Position numbers and translations under genes: made by a program. Of a stretch of DNA of 64,000 bases, positions 17,943 through 27,449 are shown piece after piece. The stretch is from Bifidobacterium catenulatum PV20-2 (GTDB lineage Bacteria > Actinomycetota > Actinomycetes > Actinomycetales > Bifidobacteriaceae), in NCBI RefSeq assembly GCF_000800455.1, contig NZ_CP007456.1, positions 1,860,001 to 1,924,000 on the forward strand, read 5' to 3'. The number at the start of each line of letters is the position of its first letter. The stretch's first letter is position 1. Under the pieces are notes generated by a model, which saw only the letters and a list, made by a program, of their open reading frames with translations, had not been told where the DNA came from and did not search any database.

Positions 17943-18676
17943 CAATCTTGGAGCTCTTGGCCGCGCCCATCGCGGTGCCAGTTGGACCCGTAGCTGGAGC
18001 ACAGGATGAGGACGGCTTCGATCAGAGACCAGATTCCGGAAATGATCGGTCCGATAAGGATGATCCATCCGATCAGGGTCAGCAACAGCTGGGCCACGGC
18101 CTTGCCGGTGTAGCCCAGATAGAAGTTGTGTATGCCTAGGGTGCCGAGGAACAGGCCGAGAAGGCCGGCGACGATCTTCGACTTCTGCGCGTAGCCGTAG
18201 CCTGGCTGCTGTTGGGCCGCCTGATAGTAGGCCTGCTGCGCGTAGATTGGCGGCTGATTGTATGCGGGCTGCGTGTATTGGGGCTGCGCCGGCTGCTGAT
18301 CGTAGGGGGTCTGCGCCGATTGTGCGTAATCCGCCGGTCCATACATCGACTGGCCGTAGCTGGGCTGAGCTGGCTGCGTAGGCTGCGCGTAAGCGGGAGC
18401 GGCCAAGCCATCTGCGGGCACGGACGAACCGTAGGCAGCCGGCTGACCATATGGCTGGGCATTGCCATACGTACCGTCGGGAATGTTGTTGCCCTGCGCG
18501 TCCGGGGCATGTCCCTGCACAGGCTGCTGCGATGCATACTGGTTGGGATTGTACGGTTGCGCTGCAGGCTGATTGCAGCCATCCTGGAATTGTCCGAAAT
18601 CAGCTTGGGTCGAATCATTCGACGCGTAATAGTTGTCTTGTCCGGAATTGTTGTAGCCGGCATTGTTGTCACTCAT
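17942..18676 (-). CDS. TM2 domain protein with Pro/Gln/Tyr-rich N-terminus
   Basis: A 244-residue protein. The first 150 residues are low-complexity, made of Ala, Pro, Gln and Tyr repeats (AQPTQPAQPSYGQS-like). The C-terminal 90 residues form a TM2 domain: two hydrophobic helices separated by a short loop, opening with AGLLGLFLGTLGIHNFYLG. TM2 proteins are membrane proteins of uncertain role; the disordered head is common in actinobacterial versions. It is followed by the lipoate ligase with overlapping stop and start codons. Confidence 0.88.
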   Translation of the reverse strand: MSDNNAGYNNSGQDNYYASNDSTQADFGQFQDGCNQPAAQPYNPNQYASQQPVQGHAPDAQGNNIPDGTYGNAQPYGQPAAYGSSVPADGLAAPAYAQPTQPAQPSYGQSMYGPADYAQSAQTPYDQQPAQPQYTQPAYNQPPIYAQQAYYQAAQQQPGYGYAQKSKIVAGLLGLFLGTLGIHNFYLGYTGKAVAQLLLTLIGWIILIGPIISGIWSLIEAVLILCSSYGSNWHRDGRGQELQD

Positions 18677-18760
18677 GTTTCCAACAATATCCCATAATTT
18701 GTCTTATCTCTTTCATCTACCCTGAAAGCAATCCCTGAAATCCCCCTGAATATACGTGAA

Positions 18761-18797
18761 GCCCGTCGAACCAAGCATGAAGCTCGATTCGACGGGC
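18761..18797 (-). terminator. Hairpin after leuB
   Basis: GCCCGTCGAA (18761-18770) pairs with TTCGACGGGC (18788-18797) around a 17-base loop, about 53 bases past the leuB stop on the minus strand. TTCA and other T-rich bases follow weakly. Confidence 0.6.
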
Positions 18798-18849
18798 GTT
18801 GCAACAGGCGAATAGATCCGGCAAAATCATATAATCCGGATCATGCCCG

Positions 18850-19890
18850 TCACATGCGGGCCAGAATGTCGCGTCCGACCTCGTCGGTGGAGCGGGTGGT
18901 GGATCCCAGTTCCTCAATGTCGGCTTCGACGGCCGCATCGATCTTGGCTGCGGCTTCGTCGAATCCAAGGTGGCGCAGCAGCATGGCTGCGGAAAGAATC
19001 GCGGCGGTCGGATTGGCCTTGTTCTGACCTGCGATATCTGGAGCGGAACCGTGGATCGGCTCGAACATGGACGGGTATTCGTCGGAAGCGTTGATGCATC
19101 CGGAAGCGGAATAGCCAACGCCACCGACCACGGCGCCGGCCTCGTCGGTGATGATGTCGCCGAACAGGTTATCGGTGAGGATCACGTCGAAACGGGACGG
19201 ATTGGACACCATGAAGATGGTGGTCGCGTCAATGTGCAGATAGTCATGGGAGACTTCCGGATATTCCTCGGCGACCTTGTCAACGATGCGCTGCCACATG
19301 TCGCCCGCGTTGACGAGCACGTTCTTCTTGTGCACGAGGGTCACACGCTTCCTGCGCTTCATGGCCAGCTGGAAGGCGTAACGTACCACGCGCTCCACAC
19401 CGTAGGCGGTGTTGATGGAGACTTCGGTGGCCACCTCGTTCGGGGTGCCGCGACGCACCGCTCCGCCGGCGCCGCAGTACAGGCCTTCGGTGCCTTCACG
19501 CACTACAACGAAGTCGATGTCGCCCGGGTTGGCGAGCGGGGAGGTCACGCCCTTGTACAGCTTGGAAGGACGCAGGTTGACGTACTGGTCGAGATCGAAG
19601 CGGAGCTTGAGCAGCAGACCACGTTCCAGAATGCCGGCCTTGATGCGCGGATCGCCTACGGCGCCCAGCAGAATCGCATCGGTCTTCTTGATGCGCTCCT
19701 CTTCCTCTTCCGGAAGAATCGCACCGTCGCGCAGGTAACGCTCGGCACCAAGATCGAAATTCTCGTAATCGAATTCAGCGACGCCCTCGGCCGCCTTCTC
19801 CAGAGCCTTCTGGGCCCACGGAGTCACTTCCTTGCCAATGCCATCGCCCGGAATGACGGCGATGGTGTACTTCTTTGCAGAATCACTCAT
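18850..19890 (-). CDS. leuB: 3-Isopropylmalate dehydrogenase
   Basis: A 346-residue NAD-dependent beta-decarboxylating dehydrogenase of leucine synthesis. It shows [12 protein letters not shown] at the N-terminus, [13 protein letters not shown] with the substrate loop, and [12 protein letters not shown], the metal-binding Asp segment. It also has [17 protein letters not shown], the NAD adenine loop. The actinobacterial LeuB subgroup is typical at about 340-350 residues. It stands alone on the minus strand, with TAGAGT nine bases upstream of the A of the ATG, so the transcript may have almost no leader. Confidence 0.96.
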   Translation of the reverse strand: MSDSAKKYTIAVIPGDGIGKEVTPWAQKALEKAAEGVAEFDYENFDLGAERYLRDGAILPEEEEERIKKTDAILLGAVGDPRIKAGILERGLLLKLRFDLDQYVNLRPSKLYKGVTSPLANPGDIDFVVVREGTEGLYCGAGGAVRRGTPNEVATEVSINTAYGVERVVRYAFQLAMKRRKRVTLVHKKNVLVNAGDMWQRIVDKVAEEYPEVSHDYLHIDATTIFMVSNPSRFDVILTDNLFGDIITDEAGAVVGGVGYSASGCINASDEYPSMFEPIHGSAPDIAGQNKANPTAAILSAAMLLRHLGFDEAAAKIDAAVEADIEELGSTTRSTDEVGRDILARM

Positions 19891-20096
19891 AGCACGCGAC
19901 TCTAGTCAACGGATCAGCACGTGGACACGTAACGCTCAACTAGTGGACACTCCATATGGCGTCGTCGGCGGCCACGAACGTGTCACCTTCATTGATTTTG
20001 ACGTCGTATGGCACTTTCCAATGCAGTTCGGTGCAGGACCCTCAAATCGGGGACCCTACAAGAAACACCGAACATACACGGTCGGACACAAACGAA

Positions 20097-22631
20097 TTAA
20101 TGCGTAATACCCATCATCGCAAGGCACCAAGCATTCTCATAGGAAATCTCCTCCCACTGCTTATACCTTCCGGACGTACCCCCATGACCGGCCTCAACCT
20201 CAATCTTCGCCACGGCATCCACACCAGCGCGCTGCAGGCGAGCCAACCATTTCATCGGCTCCACATACAGCACACGCGTGTCATTCATCGACGTGGTGAT
20301 GAAAATCTTCGGGAAAACCACAACCCGATCATCATCGGCATCAGCCGGCGCATTCTCATACGGCGTATATTCCTTCATATACCGATACACGTCCGCATTA
20401 TGCAACGGATCGCCCCACTCGTCCCACTCCGTAACCGTCAACGGCAACGACGGGTCAAGAATCGACGTCAACGCATCCACAAAAGGCACATCCGCCTCAA
20501 TACCGGCAAAACATTCAGGAGCCAGATTCGCCACGGCACCCATCAACAGGCCACCGGCGGAACCACCATCGGCCACCGTGCGAACAGGAGACGCCAAACC
20601 GGCACGTTGCAACGCACGCACGGCATCAACGAAATCCTCAAATGAATGCTTCTTATTGAGCAGATGCCCCTGCTCATACCAGGCACGACCCATCTCACCG
20701 CCGCCGCGAATGTGCGGCACCGCATAAAGCACGCCACGATCAAGCATACTGATGCGAGACACCGAGAATCCCGGATCCGAACTGATCTCATACGCGCCAT
20801 AACCAGTAACGAACATCGCCGAATCACAAGCAGGCACGTCCCGACGCCACACCAAGGAAACGGGAATACGCTCGCCATCGCGGGCGGTGACCCACACTCG
20901 GCGTTCCATATATTCGCGCGGCTCAAATCCACCAAGCACGGTGGCACGCTTCAACAGGCGATCCTCACCGGTTGCCGGATCGACATCATGCAGCTCGCCG
21001 GGGCGCGTATAGCTGGCGAACGAGTAGCGTATACGGGGCGCATCATATGAAGGATTATCTCCCGTACTAATCGAATACAGGCGCCGGGTCTCCCCCGGCA
21101 TCGCATCGGCAGTCGCGCCATCCGACGAAGTCATCGCCTTACGGGAAATCCCATGCACGGCCGATCCTTCGCCTTGCGCAGCGGCCAACTGGTCGAGCGC
21201 ACCCCACACTTCGGCACGCTCCACGTTGATCTCGTCCACCGACTCATCAACATCCCAATCGCCTTCCAACGCGTGCGGAACCAGCTCGGTGAACCGCCAT
21301 GGGCGACCTGCAAGAAAATCCTCCGCGGCCGCATCCTTCGTCATCACCGCAATATGCGGCAGACTTTCCGCACGGTACTGCAACGCCACGTAATGCCGAT
21401 GAATCGAAATTCCCTCGATGCCAAGACCATGCGCACCCTGCAAAATGGCGGGATTGCAAGGATTCGAATACGGCGTGCCGATCGGCATCGAAGAAGCGCC
21501 CGGTTCAACATCGTCGCCATGCTCGCATCCGTACGGCGAGCCGACGGCCACACGCACACCCTCACCCAAACGATACGGGGGCTCATGCGAACGCATGTCA
21601 ATCACATCGATTTCGAAATTCGGGTTCAACGCATTGTGGTAAACCACGGCGAGCGGAATGTCCTCGCCATGCTCGCCGGCACCTTCGAAACGGCTGAAGC
21701 TCACGTCATATTCCACATCCGGCTCGCGCGGAATGAACGCACGGAATTCACCTTCCGGATCGTCAGTGGAAAGCAGCAGCACTTCGGTGGTGGTTTTCGA
21801 TCCGGTGCCGATCACCAGATTGCGTTCGTCGAACGACAGGCCGATGCCCACCCAGAATCGTTCGTCCTGTTCGCGATACACTTCCACATCGTCGGTGACG
21901 GGGGTACCAACGCGGTGTCGCATCACCGCATATGGACGCCATGCGTCGTCGAGCAGCACGTAGAACACCCATTGCGCGTCCGGCGTGAAGCAGGCGCCGC
22001 CGATGCCTTCGAACACTTCCGGCAGTTCATCGCCGGTTTCGATATTGCGAATACGGAAATTGTAACGTTCGTCGCCGCTGGTATCAGTGCCGTACAGCAT
22101 CCAACGTCCGTCTTTGGAAACATCCATGCCACCAATGCGGAAGAAATCGTAGCCTTGCGCTTCGGCATTCGTGTCGAACACCACTTGTTCGCCGTCGAGG
22201 GGAACGCCGATCTCAATGGTCGGCGGATCCCAATCGTCTGCGCTTCGAATCGGCACACGGCATTGCACCGCATACTGCTGGCCTTCCTTGGTGCGTGTGA
22301 AATACCAGTAGCCGTCCATGCGCGTTGGCACGGACATGTCGGTTTCCTGCACATGCGATTTGAACTCGTCGAACAATGTGGTGCGTAGGTTTTTCAACGC
22401 TTCCATGCGCTGTTCGCAATACTGGTTCTGTGCGGCGACGTAATCCTGCACGTCCTGCGATTCCTTGTCGCGCAGCCATTCGTACTCATCGATGAAGGTG
22501 TCGCCGTGGAACACGCGCTCCGTCGGCACGCGTTTCGCGATCGGCATTCCGCATTCGCCCAGACGGCTCTGACGGCTCTTGTCGTTTTCCTGCGCGCCCG
22601 TTGCGTCCTGTTCACCCCGAAAATCAGTCAT
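20097..22631 (-). CDS. ptrB: Prolyl oligopeptidase family protein (oligopeptidase B-like)
   Basis: An 844-residue S9A peptidase with an N-terminal beta-propeller (roughly residues 60-550) and a C-terminal alpha/beta hydrolase domain. The serine elbow is GGSAGGLLMG, the Asp segment lies near FITTSMNDTRVLYVEP and the His is in EAGHGGTSGRYKQWEE. Oligopeptidase B cleaves short peptides after basic residues in the cytosol. ATG 22631 (MTDFRGEQ) was preferred over 22679 because TATAAT lies immediately upstream of it, which would place the longer start inside the promoter. The protein is longer than E. coli PtrB (about 686 residues), mainly in the propeller. Confidence 0.9.
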   Translation of the reverse strand: MTDFRGEQDATGAQENDKSRQSRLGECGMPIAKRVPTERVFHGDTFIDEYEWLRDKESQDVQDYVAAQNQYCEQRMEALKNLRTTLFDEFKSHVQETDMSVPTRMDGYWYFTRTKEGQQYAVQCRVPIRSADDWDPPTIEIGVPLDGEQVVFDTNAEAQGYDFFRIGGMDVSKDGRWMLYGTDTSGDERYNFRIRNIETGDELPEVFEGIGGACFTPDAQWVFYVLLDDAWRPYAVMRHRVGTPVTDDVEVYREQDERFWVGIGLSFDERNLVIGTGSKTTTEVLLLSTDDPEGEFRAFIPREPDVEYDVSFSRFEGAGEHGEDIPLAVVYHNALNPNFEIDVIDMRSHEPPYRLGEGVRVAVGSPYGCEHGDDVEPGASSMPIGTPYSNPCNPAILQGAHGLGIEGISIHRHYVALQYRAESLPHIAVMTKDAAAEDFLAGRPWRFTELVPHALEGDWDVDESVDEINVERAEVWGALDQLAAAQGEGSAVHGISRKAMTSSDGATADAMPGETRRLYSISTGDNPSYDAPRIRYSFASYTRPGELHDVDPATGEDRLLKRATVLGGFEPREYMERRVWVTARDGERIPVSLVWRRDVPACDSAMFVTGYGAYEISSDPGFSVSRISMLDRGVLYAVPHIRGGGEMGRAWYEQGHLLNKKHSFEDFVDAVRALQRAGLASPVRTVADGGSAGGLLMGAVANLAPECFAGIEADVPFVDALTSILDPSLPLTVTEWDEWGDPLHNADVYRYMKEYTPYENAPADADDDRVVVFPKIFITTSMNDTRVLYVEPMKWLARLQRAGVDAVAKIEVEAGHGGTSGRYKQWEEISYENAWCLAMMGITH

Positions 22632-22638
22632 GCAGGCG

Positions 22639-22644
22639 ATTATA
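22639..22644 (-). promoter_or_regulatory. Consensus -10 box abutting the peptidase ATG
   Basis: TATAAT on the minus strand ends eight bases before the A of ATG 22631. Transcription should start at or next to the ATG, giving a leaderless mRNA. Confidence 0.6.
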
Positions 22645-22708
22645 CCGGTATCGCGCTCCCAATCCAGCGCAACGCGCATCCCCCTTGCTGTAAGTGGAAA
22701 GAAAAACG

Positions 22709-23944
22709 TCAGACACCCAGCTGTTGTTTCAGGAACGGCAGCATGGTTTTCATCAGATTCGAGCCAGTCGTTCCCGTAAATACAGGAACGTCGGTGACTG
22801 GAATCGGCTGCGTGGCCGCACGCCCCGAAACGGTGCCGAGATTACCGGCGGCCTCGCGTGGAGACAGTTGCCGTATGCCGATCGCAAGCACACGCCCCGG
22901 ATACCGACGTGCGATCGTGGCGTACGTGGTCGGATCCTTCTGCCCATCATCGCCGATCAGAATGAACTTCATATCGGGAAAATCAGCCATTAATTGTTCG
23001 GCATACTCGAGTTTGTGCTGCACTCCGGAAGGAATGAACGTTTTCGGACGGGGATCGAGGTCACGCAGCAGCAGCGGCCCTTCCGGGAACCCATGGTCGG
23101 CAATGAAATGCCTAATCGAGCTTTCCACGTTCCACGGCGACGTCGACAGATAGAAGAACGGGGCATCCGGAAACATGTCCGCAATGCGGTTGAACAGCAG
23201 ATTCATGCCCGCCACCGGCATTTTCTTCTTCGGATTGAGCAGCAGCAGATTGTAGGCCGCTTTCATCAGGCTTGGCGCCTGCGTGACCATGACGGTGTCA
23301 TCCACGTCGGAGATTACACCGACTTTCGTGCCGCTGGGAATGGTGAACAGGTTGGCTTTGACCGGCTTGCGGCTACGCACCTTGTACGACACATCATGCA
23401 CGCCCGGTTCGAGCAAATGCTCGGCCACAAGATCGAGATAGCCTGCGGAATCGGATGCGGCAAATTCGCTGGAAACATTGCGCTGCGCATCCACTTCGTC
23501 ATACACTTCCGACACCCCCACCTGCACGGTTTCGAGGGGCACGCCGTCGATGGCGATGCGCACCTTCGTATGCGGCGAGGGGATGGTGAGCATAGCGCGT
23601 ATGCCTCGGGTCAGGCGGCCCGCCTGGCGTTTGAATGGGCCGTACACGGTTCGGCAGATCAGGCGCGAGTAATGTTCGGTGCCATAGCCGACATACGGTT
23701 CCACGCGCGGATACCAATTGAGATTGCGTACCATATTTGTCGAGACCGTCACCCACCCGTTGAACGCTCTGGTGAGGGCACGGCGGAACAGCTGTGTCAG
23801 CGGAGGCTTGACTTCGATACGCTCATGTTTTGAAGCGGCATCGAAGGTGGTGACCACCTTGCGTGCGGGAATGGGCACGGTCGGCATGTCATCTTCGGAT
23901 ATGACATCCGGTTCACGCTGGGGCAACGGCTGTGGTTCGGTCAT
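22709..23944 (-). CDS. App1/LNS2-like phosphatase family protein (DUF2183)
   Basis: A 411-residue protein with the HAD-type motif DVDDTVMVT near residue 225 and the App1-type sequence FYLSTSPWN followed by GPLLLRD about 70-100 residues later. FILIGDDGQKDPTTY contains the acidic pair of the third HAD motif. Family members include yeast App1, a Mg-dependent phosphatidate phosphatase, so a lipid phosphatase role is plausible but untested in bacteria. TATAGT at 23951-23956 ends seven bases before the A of ATG 23944, again suggesting leaderless transcription. No membrane anchor is obvious. Confidence 0.85.
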   Translation of the reverse strand: MTEPQPLPQREPDVISEDDMPTVPIPARKVVTTFDAASKHERIEVKPPLTQLFRRALTRAFNGWVTVSTNMVRNLNWYPRVEPYVGYGTEHYSRLICRTVYGPFKRQAGRLTRGIRAMLTIPSPHTKVRIAIDGVPLETVQVGVSEVYDEVDAQRNVSSEFAASDSAGYLDLVAEHLLEPGVHDVSYKVRSRKPVKANLFTIPSGTKVGVISDVDDTVMVTQAPSLMKAAYNLLLLNPKKKMPVAGMNLLFNRIADMFPDAPFFYLSTSPWNVESSIRHFIADHGFPEGPLLLRDLDPRPKTFIPSGVQHKLEYAEQLMADFPDMKFILIGDDGQKDPTTYATIARRYPGRVLAIGIRQLSPREAAGNLGTVSGRAATQPIPVTDVPVFTGTTGSNLMKTMLPFLKQQLGV

Positions 23945-24079
23945 ATCCCCACTATAAAGGCGATTGCCGAACTACTTAGTGCCCCAGCCATGAAAATCAG
24001 GGATTATTCAGGGAACGGTAACGATTTCATACCTGATTTCGCATGCGGTTCCCTGTTCCGAGACGTTTTGCCGAATCTT

Positions 24080-24484
24080 TTATTCCGCCACGATGTTGGC
24101 GTATTCCTCGGAGGAAAGCAGTCCCGGTTCGTCATCCTCAAGCTCGATTTTGAAAATCCAGCCTTCGCCATACGGATCGCCGGTAACGATGCCCGGATCG
24201 TCGGCCGCTTCGCTGTTCACATAGCGGATCACGCCAGCCACTGGAGTGACCAGCGGCGTGACGGCTTTGGAGGATTCCAATTCCGCCACTTCGTCGCCGG
24301 CCTGTACTTCGGTGCCGACTTCCGGCAGATCGATGTACACGAGTTCGCCAAGCTGGTCGGCCGCATATTCGGTGATGCCCACCATGGCCGGTTCGGTGGA
24401 GGCGTCCACCCACACATGCTCGTCGGAGTATTCGAGATGCTCGGGAACGTCCAGATTCGGCCTGTTTTCGTTTTCTTCACTCAT
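24080..24484 (-). CDS. gcvH: Glycine cleavage H-like lipoyl protein
   Basis: A 134-residue GcvH-family protein. The lipoyl-lysine motif is VAELESSKAVTPLVTPVAG (Lys about residue 72), and DPGIVTGDPYGEGW matches the conserved second half. No gcvT, gcvP or lipoyl synthase gene is next to it. The lipoate ligase 6 kb away on the same strand is the obvious modifying enzyme. In organisms without a glycine cleavage complex such proteins may serve in lipoate transfer or redox defence (inference). TAGAAT lies nine bases before the start base of the ATG. Confidence 0.93.
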   Translation of the reverse strand: MSEENENRPNLDVPEHLEYSDEHVWVDASTEPAMVGITEYAADQLGELVYIDLPEVGTEVQAGDEVAELESSKAVTPLVTPVAGVIRYVNSEAADDPGIVTGDPYGEGWIFKIELEDDEPGLLSSEEYANIVAE

Positions 24485-24540
24485 GAAAACTCATTCTATG
24501 TCAATTGCGCGCATTTCCCATAGCGCGGTACCGAAACTTG

Positions 24541-25629
24541 TTACGGCAGATCGTGGCCGAGCCATTCTTCGATCATGTAGCGGGCGATGGTGGCCTTTCC
24601 GGGGGCTTCCATACGCCCTGTTACCAGCTCGTTCATATATTCGTCACGGGTCATCCAACGCGCTTGCAGGGTCTCGTCACCGTCCACATGCACGTCGGTG
24701 GTATTGGCCACGCCCTTGAACGCTATCATGAGCGAGGCTGGGAATGGCCATGGCTGCGATCCCAAATATTTGAGTTCGCCGAGGTCGATGCCGACCTCCT
24801 CTTTGGCTTCGCGCCGGCATGCGTGCTCCAGATTCTCGCCCGCCTCCACGAAGCCGGCGGACACGGAATACAGGCCGGTGTTGCGCCATGCGCTGTTGTG
24901 CTGCAGCAGCAGACGGTCCTCATGGTCCACGATCGCCGTGATAACGGCCGGCTCCACTCTGGGGAACAGCAGCCGTCTGCCATCCGCTTCGCTGGTGCAC
25001 CGCTGCGCCCATCCGCCCAACGCCGGTTCGGTCGGAGCGCCGCACGTGGGGCAATGGCGTTGGCGCGCATGCCACACACCTAGCGAAATCGCCGTTGTGG
25101 CCTGGCCAGCCTCACGCGCGCTGGCATGTGGGGCGAATCCGCGCAGGTCAACCCAGTCGAATCGTTCCGCTGCGTTTTCCAACAGCGATTTCGACGTCTT
25201 CGCTTCCGGCTCGCGCTGTTCGTCGAACGCGTCGTCCGCGCCCATATGCTCGCTGCTTGCGGCCACCGGCTCTGCAGCCTTCACACGAGACACGTCAACG
25301 GCCACCACATGCTCGTCACGCTTGCCGCCATATGAGCCGAGGAATATGGCGAGCGCCGTCGGATGCGTGTGCAATTCCGCCGCTACATAGGATCCGGGCA
25401 ACTGTGTCAAACGCATGTGCACGTTGGCGTAGTCCGCGATGGCGCCTTGTCCGCGTGGCACCGCCACCATGCCGTCTTTGACGAGAATGACTTTCGTAGC
25501 AGGTTCCAGCAGCACTGTGTCGAACAGGTCGGGTTCGTCGCGTCTTGAAACCTCATAGTCAATGTCGCCTTGCGCAAGTGGCAGGAACGGCAGTGCCTGA
25601 GTCAGCGCCAGTGGCGAGAACACGCTCAT
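24541..25629 (-). CDS. nudC: NAD+ diphosphatase (NudC-like NUDIX hydrolase)
   Basis: A 362-residue NUDIX enzyme. The zinc-ribbon half begins with CPTCG near residue 190; the second pair of ligands is reduced to a single RC, so zinc binding may be incomplete. The NUDIX box reads GFVEAGENLEHACRREAKEEVG and is followed by the NudC hallmark SQPWPFP. NudC hydrolyses NAD(H) to NMN(H) and AMP and can decap NAD-capped RNA. A large AT-rich palindrome lies 20 bases upstream of the ATG, probably an operator or terminator. It is a single gene with only a weak ribosome site. Confidence 0.93.
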   Translation of the reverse strand: MSVFSPLALTQALPFLPLAQGDIDYEVSRRDEPDLFDTVLLEPATKVILVKDGMVAVPRGQGAIADYANVHMRLTQLPGSYVAAELHTHPTALAIFLGSYGGKRDEHVVAVDVSRVKAAEPVAASSEHMGADDAFDEQREPEAKTSKSLLENAAERFDWVDLRGFAPHASAREAGQATTAISLGVWHARQRHCPTCGAPTEPALGGWAQRCTSEADGRRLLFPRVEPAVITAIVDHEDRLLLQHNSAWRNTGLYSVSAGFVEAGENLEHACRREAKEEVGIDLGELKYLGSQPWPFPASLMIAFKGVANTTDVHVDGDETLQARWMTRDEYMNELVTGRMEAPGKATIARYMIEEWLGHDLP

Positions 25630-25648
25630 CGATTGCTTCTTTCTTTGA

Positions 25649-25686
25649 ATACGATATATAGAAGATTTTTTCTATATAAATCGTAT
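25649..25686. repeat. Long AT-rich palindrome upstream of nudC
   Basis: ATACGATATATAGAA at 25649-25663 faces TTCTATATAAATCGTAT at 25670-25686. The arms match except for two extra bases in the right arm. It lies between the nudC start and the end of the hydrolase gene. It could be a regulator site for nudC or a terminator for the hydrolase transcript; the sequence alone does not decide. Confidence 0.6.
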
Positions 25687-25744
25687 TTTCTTTATATTTT
25701 TGTATATCTGATTGCGCTATTGACGGCAGTTGCGGGAATATCGG

Positions 25745-26593
25745 CTACTGCACTCTGCGCACCAATGCAAGCAGTGCGTCGGCGACCGCCTGCGGATGCT
25801 CATAAGCGCTGAAATGACCGCAATCAAACACCACCGTCATATCCGTGCTCGTAGCCGTCATCGAATCGGCGATCGGTGCCATCACGCTCGGCGGGCTCGA
25901 CGGATCCTTGTCGCCGCAGATCACCGCGACCGGCGCTGTAATCGTTGATAGCACATCGTTCAGGTCCGGGCGCCCGGCCGCCATGCGTTCACGCCAGGCG
26001 ATACCTTCGGCCGGCTGCTCGTTGATCCATGCAGTGAACTGTTCACGGTAGGCGTCCGACTGTTTGATGGTTGAATCCTCAGGCGTGGCGGCGGCGAATC
26101 CCATAACCGGTTCGTGTGTGCCCGTCGATTCGCATTCCTCGGCGATCGCGATGCGTTTCGCACGCATCTGCTCGGAATCAGCGTCGGCCTTCGTGTCGCA
26201 TAATGCCAGTGCGGCGACGGCTTCGGGGTGCAAACGCTGAATGTCGAGAATCAGGTAGCCACCCATTGAAAGACCCACCCAAATCGCCTTGTCGTATCCG
26301 GCAGCGTGCAACAGGTCGACGTAAGCGTCGGCCATGCGGTCCAAACCGTTGGGGAAAGCGCCGTCCGTGTCTTTGCCACCGCTGTTCTCGTCGGAAGGAA
26401 TCGGCCCTTCTCCCGCACCGGGCATGTCGGGAGCCCAAATCGGGAATTGTTTCACGCCATGTTCCGCAGCGGTCGTTTTCAACGCATCCGCGCATTCGTT
26501 CCACATACGGTGGTCCACGGGGAACCCGTGCACCAGCACCACGGGAAGCCCCGCCCCTTCGCAATACACATTGTTATGCAATTCGATCGTCAT
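25745..26593 (-). CDS. Alpha/beta hydrolase
   Basis: A 282-residue alpha/beta-fold hydrolase. VLVHGFPVDHRMW is the oxyanion strand, GLSMGGY (about residue 110) the nucleophile elbow with Ser, VICGDKDPSSPP the Asp region and FDCGHFSAYEHP the catalytic His. It is cytoplasmic, with no signal peptide. A strong GGAGGAG precedes ATG 26593. The gene is separated by 45 bases from the NUDIX-like gene upstream and probably shares its transcript. The substrate is unknown. Confidence 0.9.
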   Translation of the reverse strand: MTIELHNNVYCEGAGLPVVLVHGFPVDHRMWNECADALKTTAAEHGVKQFPIWAPDMPGAGEGPIPSDENSGGKDTDGAFPNGLDRMADAYVDLLHAAGYDKAIWVGLSMGGYLILDIQRLHPEAVAALALCDTKADADSEQMRAKRIAIAEECESTGTHEPVMGFAAATPEDSTIKQSDAYREQFTAWINEQPAEGIAWRERMAAGRPDLNDVLSTITAPVAVICGDKDPSSPPSVMAPIADSMTATSTDMTVVFDCGHFSAYEHPQAVADALLALVRRVQ

Positions 26594-26638
26594 ATGCGCT
26601 CCTCCATTACTCTCCCCTGTTGTTCATGCATTCGCAGC

Positions 26639-27259
26639 CTATTTGCCGGTCCAAGCAATCGCCTGACGCACAATCGTGCCATATCCGTTGCTCATCTGGT
26701 TGACGAAAGTGTCGAGAATCTCGCTGTTCGGATTGACCCATTCCACGTCGAGCGTCTCGTCCTGCGGCTTGCAATCGCCCGCGATCGGCACTACATAGCA
26801 CAATGCGATCGCATGCTGGCGGGAATCGAAATAATCGGACAGTCCTGGCGTCGGGAAAAATTCAGCCACGGTGAATGGCTGCAGGCTCACTGGCAACTGC
26901 GGCAACGCGATATCTCCCAAATCCTTGGCGATATTGCGCGCCACGGCCTCACGCAACGATTCGTGGTAGAGCACGCGGCCGGCGATCAGCGTTCGTTCGA
27001 TGCTGCCGTCGTCAGACACACGAAGCAGTGATCCGACCTGTGAGACACGTCCCAGATCATCGGTGCGCACCGGCACCACAAGCACGTACGGGATCGGCAT
27101 TTCACCTCGCATACGGTTGATTTCGCCGGAAGCAAGCCATCCTGGAGGGTTTCCTATTCCGCGGATGAAATCCTCCGGCGTGATGTCGTCGAATTCTCCG
27201 CGACGGCGGCCTGCATCGAAATCGCCCTCGTCGGGCACTTCATCATTCATCACTGGCAT
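26639..27259 (-). CDS. NUDIX-like DUF4916 protein
   Basis: A 206-residue protein starting MPVMNDEV. It matches the actinobacterial DUF4916 type: an N-terminal linker with DFIRGIGNPPGWL, then a NUDIX-like fold with PYVLVVPVRTDDLGRV and ALCYVVPIAGDCKP, but without a recognisable complete NUDIX box, so catalysis is doubtful. ATG 27259 was chosen over 27343 because GATAAT lies seven bases upstream of it, pointing to a leaderless message. Function unknown. Confidence 0.75.
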   Translation of the reverse strand: MPVMNDEVPDEGDFDAGRRRGEFDDITPEDFIRGIGNPPGWLASGEINRMRGEMPIPYVLVVPVRTDDLGRVSQVGSLLRVSDDGSIERTLIAGRVLYHESLREAVARNIAKDLGDIALPQLPVSLQPFTVAEFFPTPGLSDYFDSRQHAIALCYVVPIAGDCKPQDETLDVEWVNPNSEILDTFVNQMSNGYGTIVRQAIAWTGK

Positions 27260-27449
27260 AGTCCCATTATCACGCATCTTGTGTGAATTGGCTGGAAAAG
27301 CGTGCGATGGAAGACGATTCCTCTGATAGCGGATCTTGCGCATGCCGGGAATGCGTCGGGTTGGGGCACGGTTATATACTCCAAAGCAATCGCATACGAG
27401 GGGTGCAGCCCGTCACGCGCGTCGATGGAACGAACAGCAAGGAGTAATC

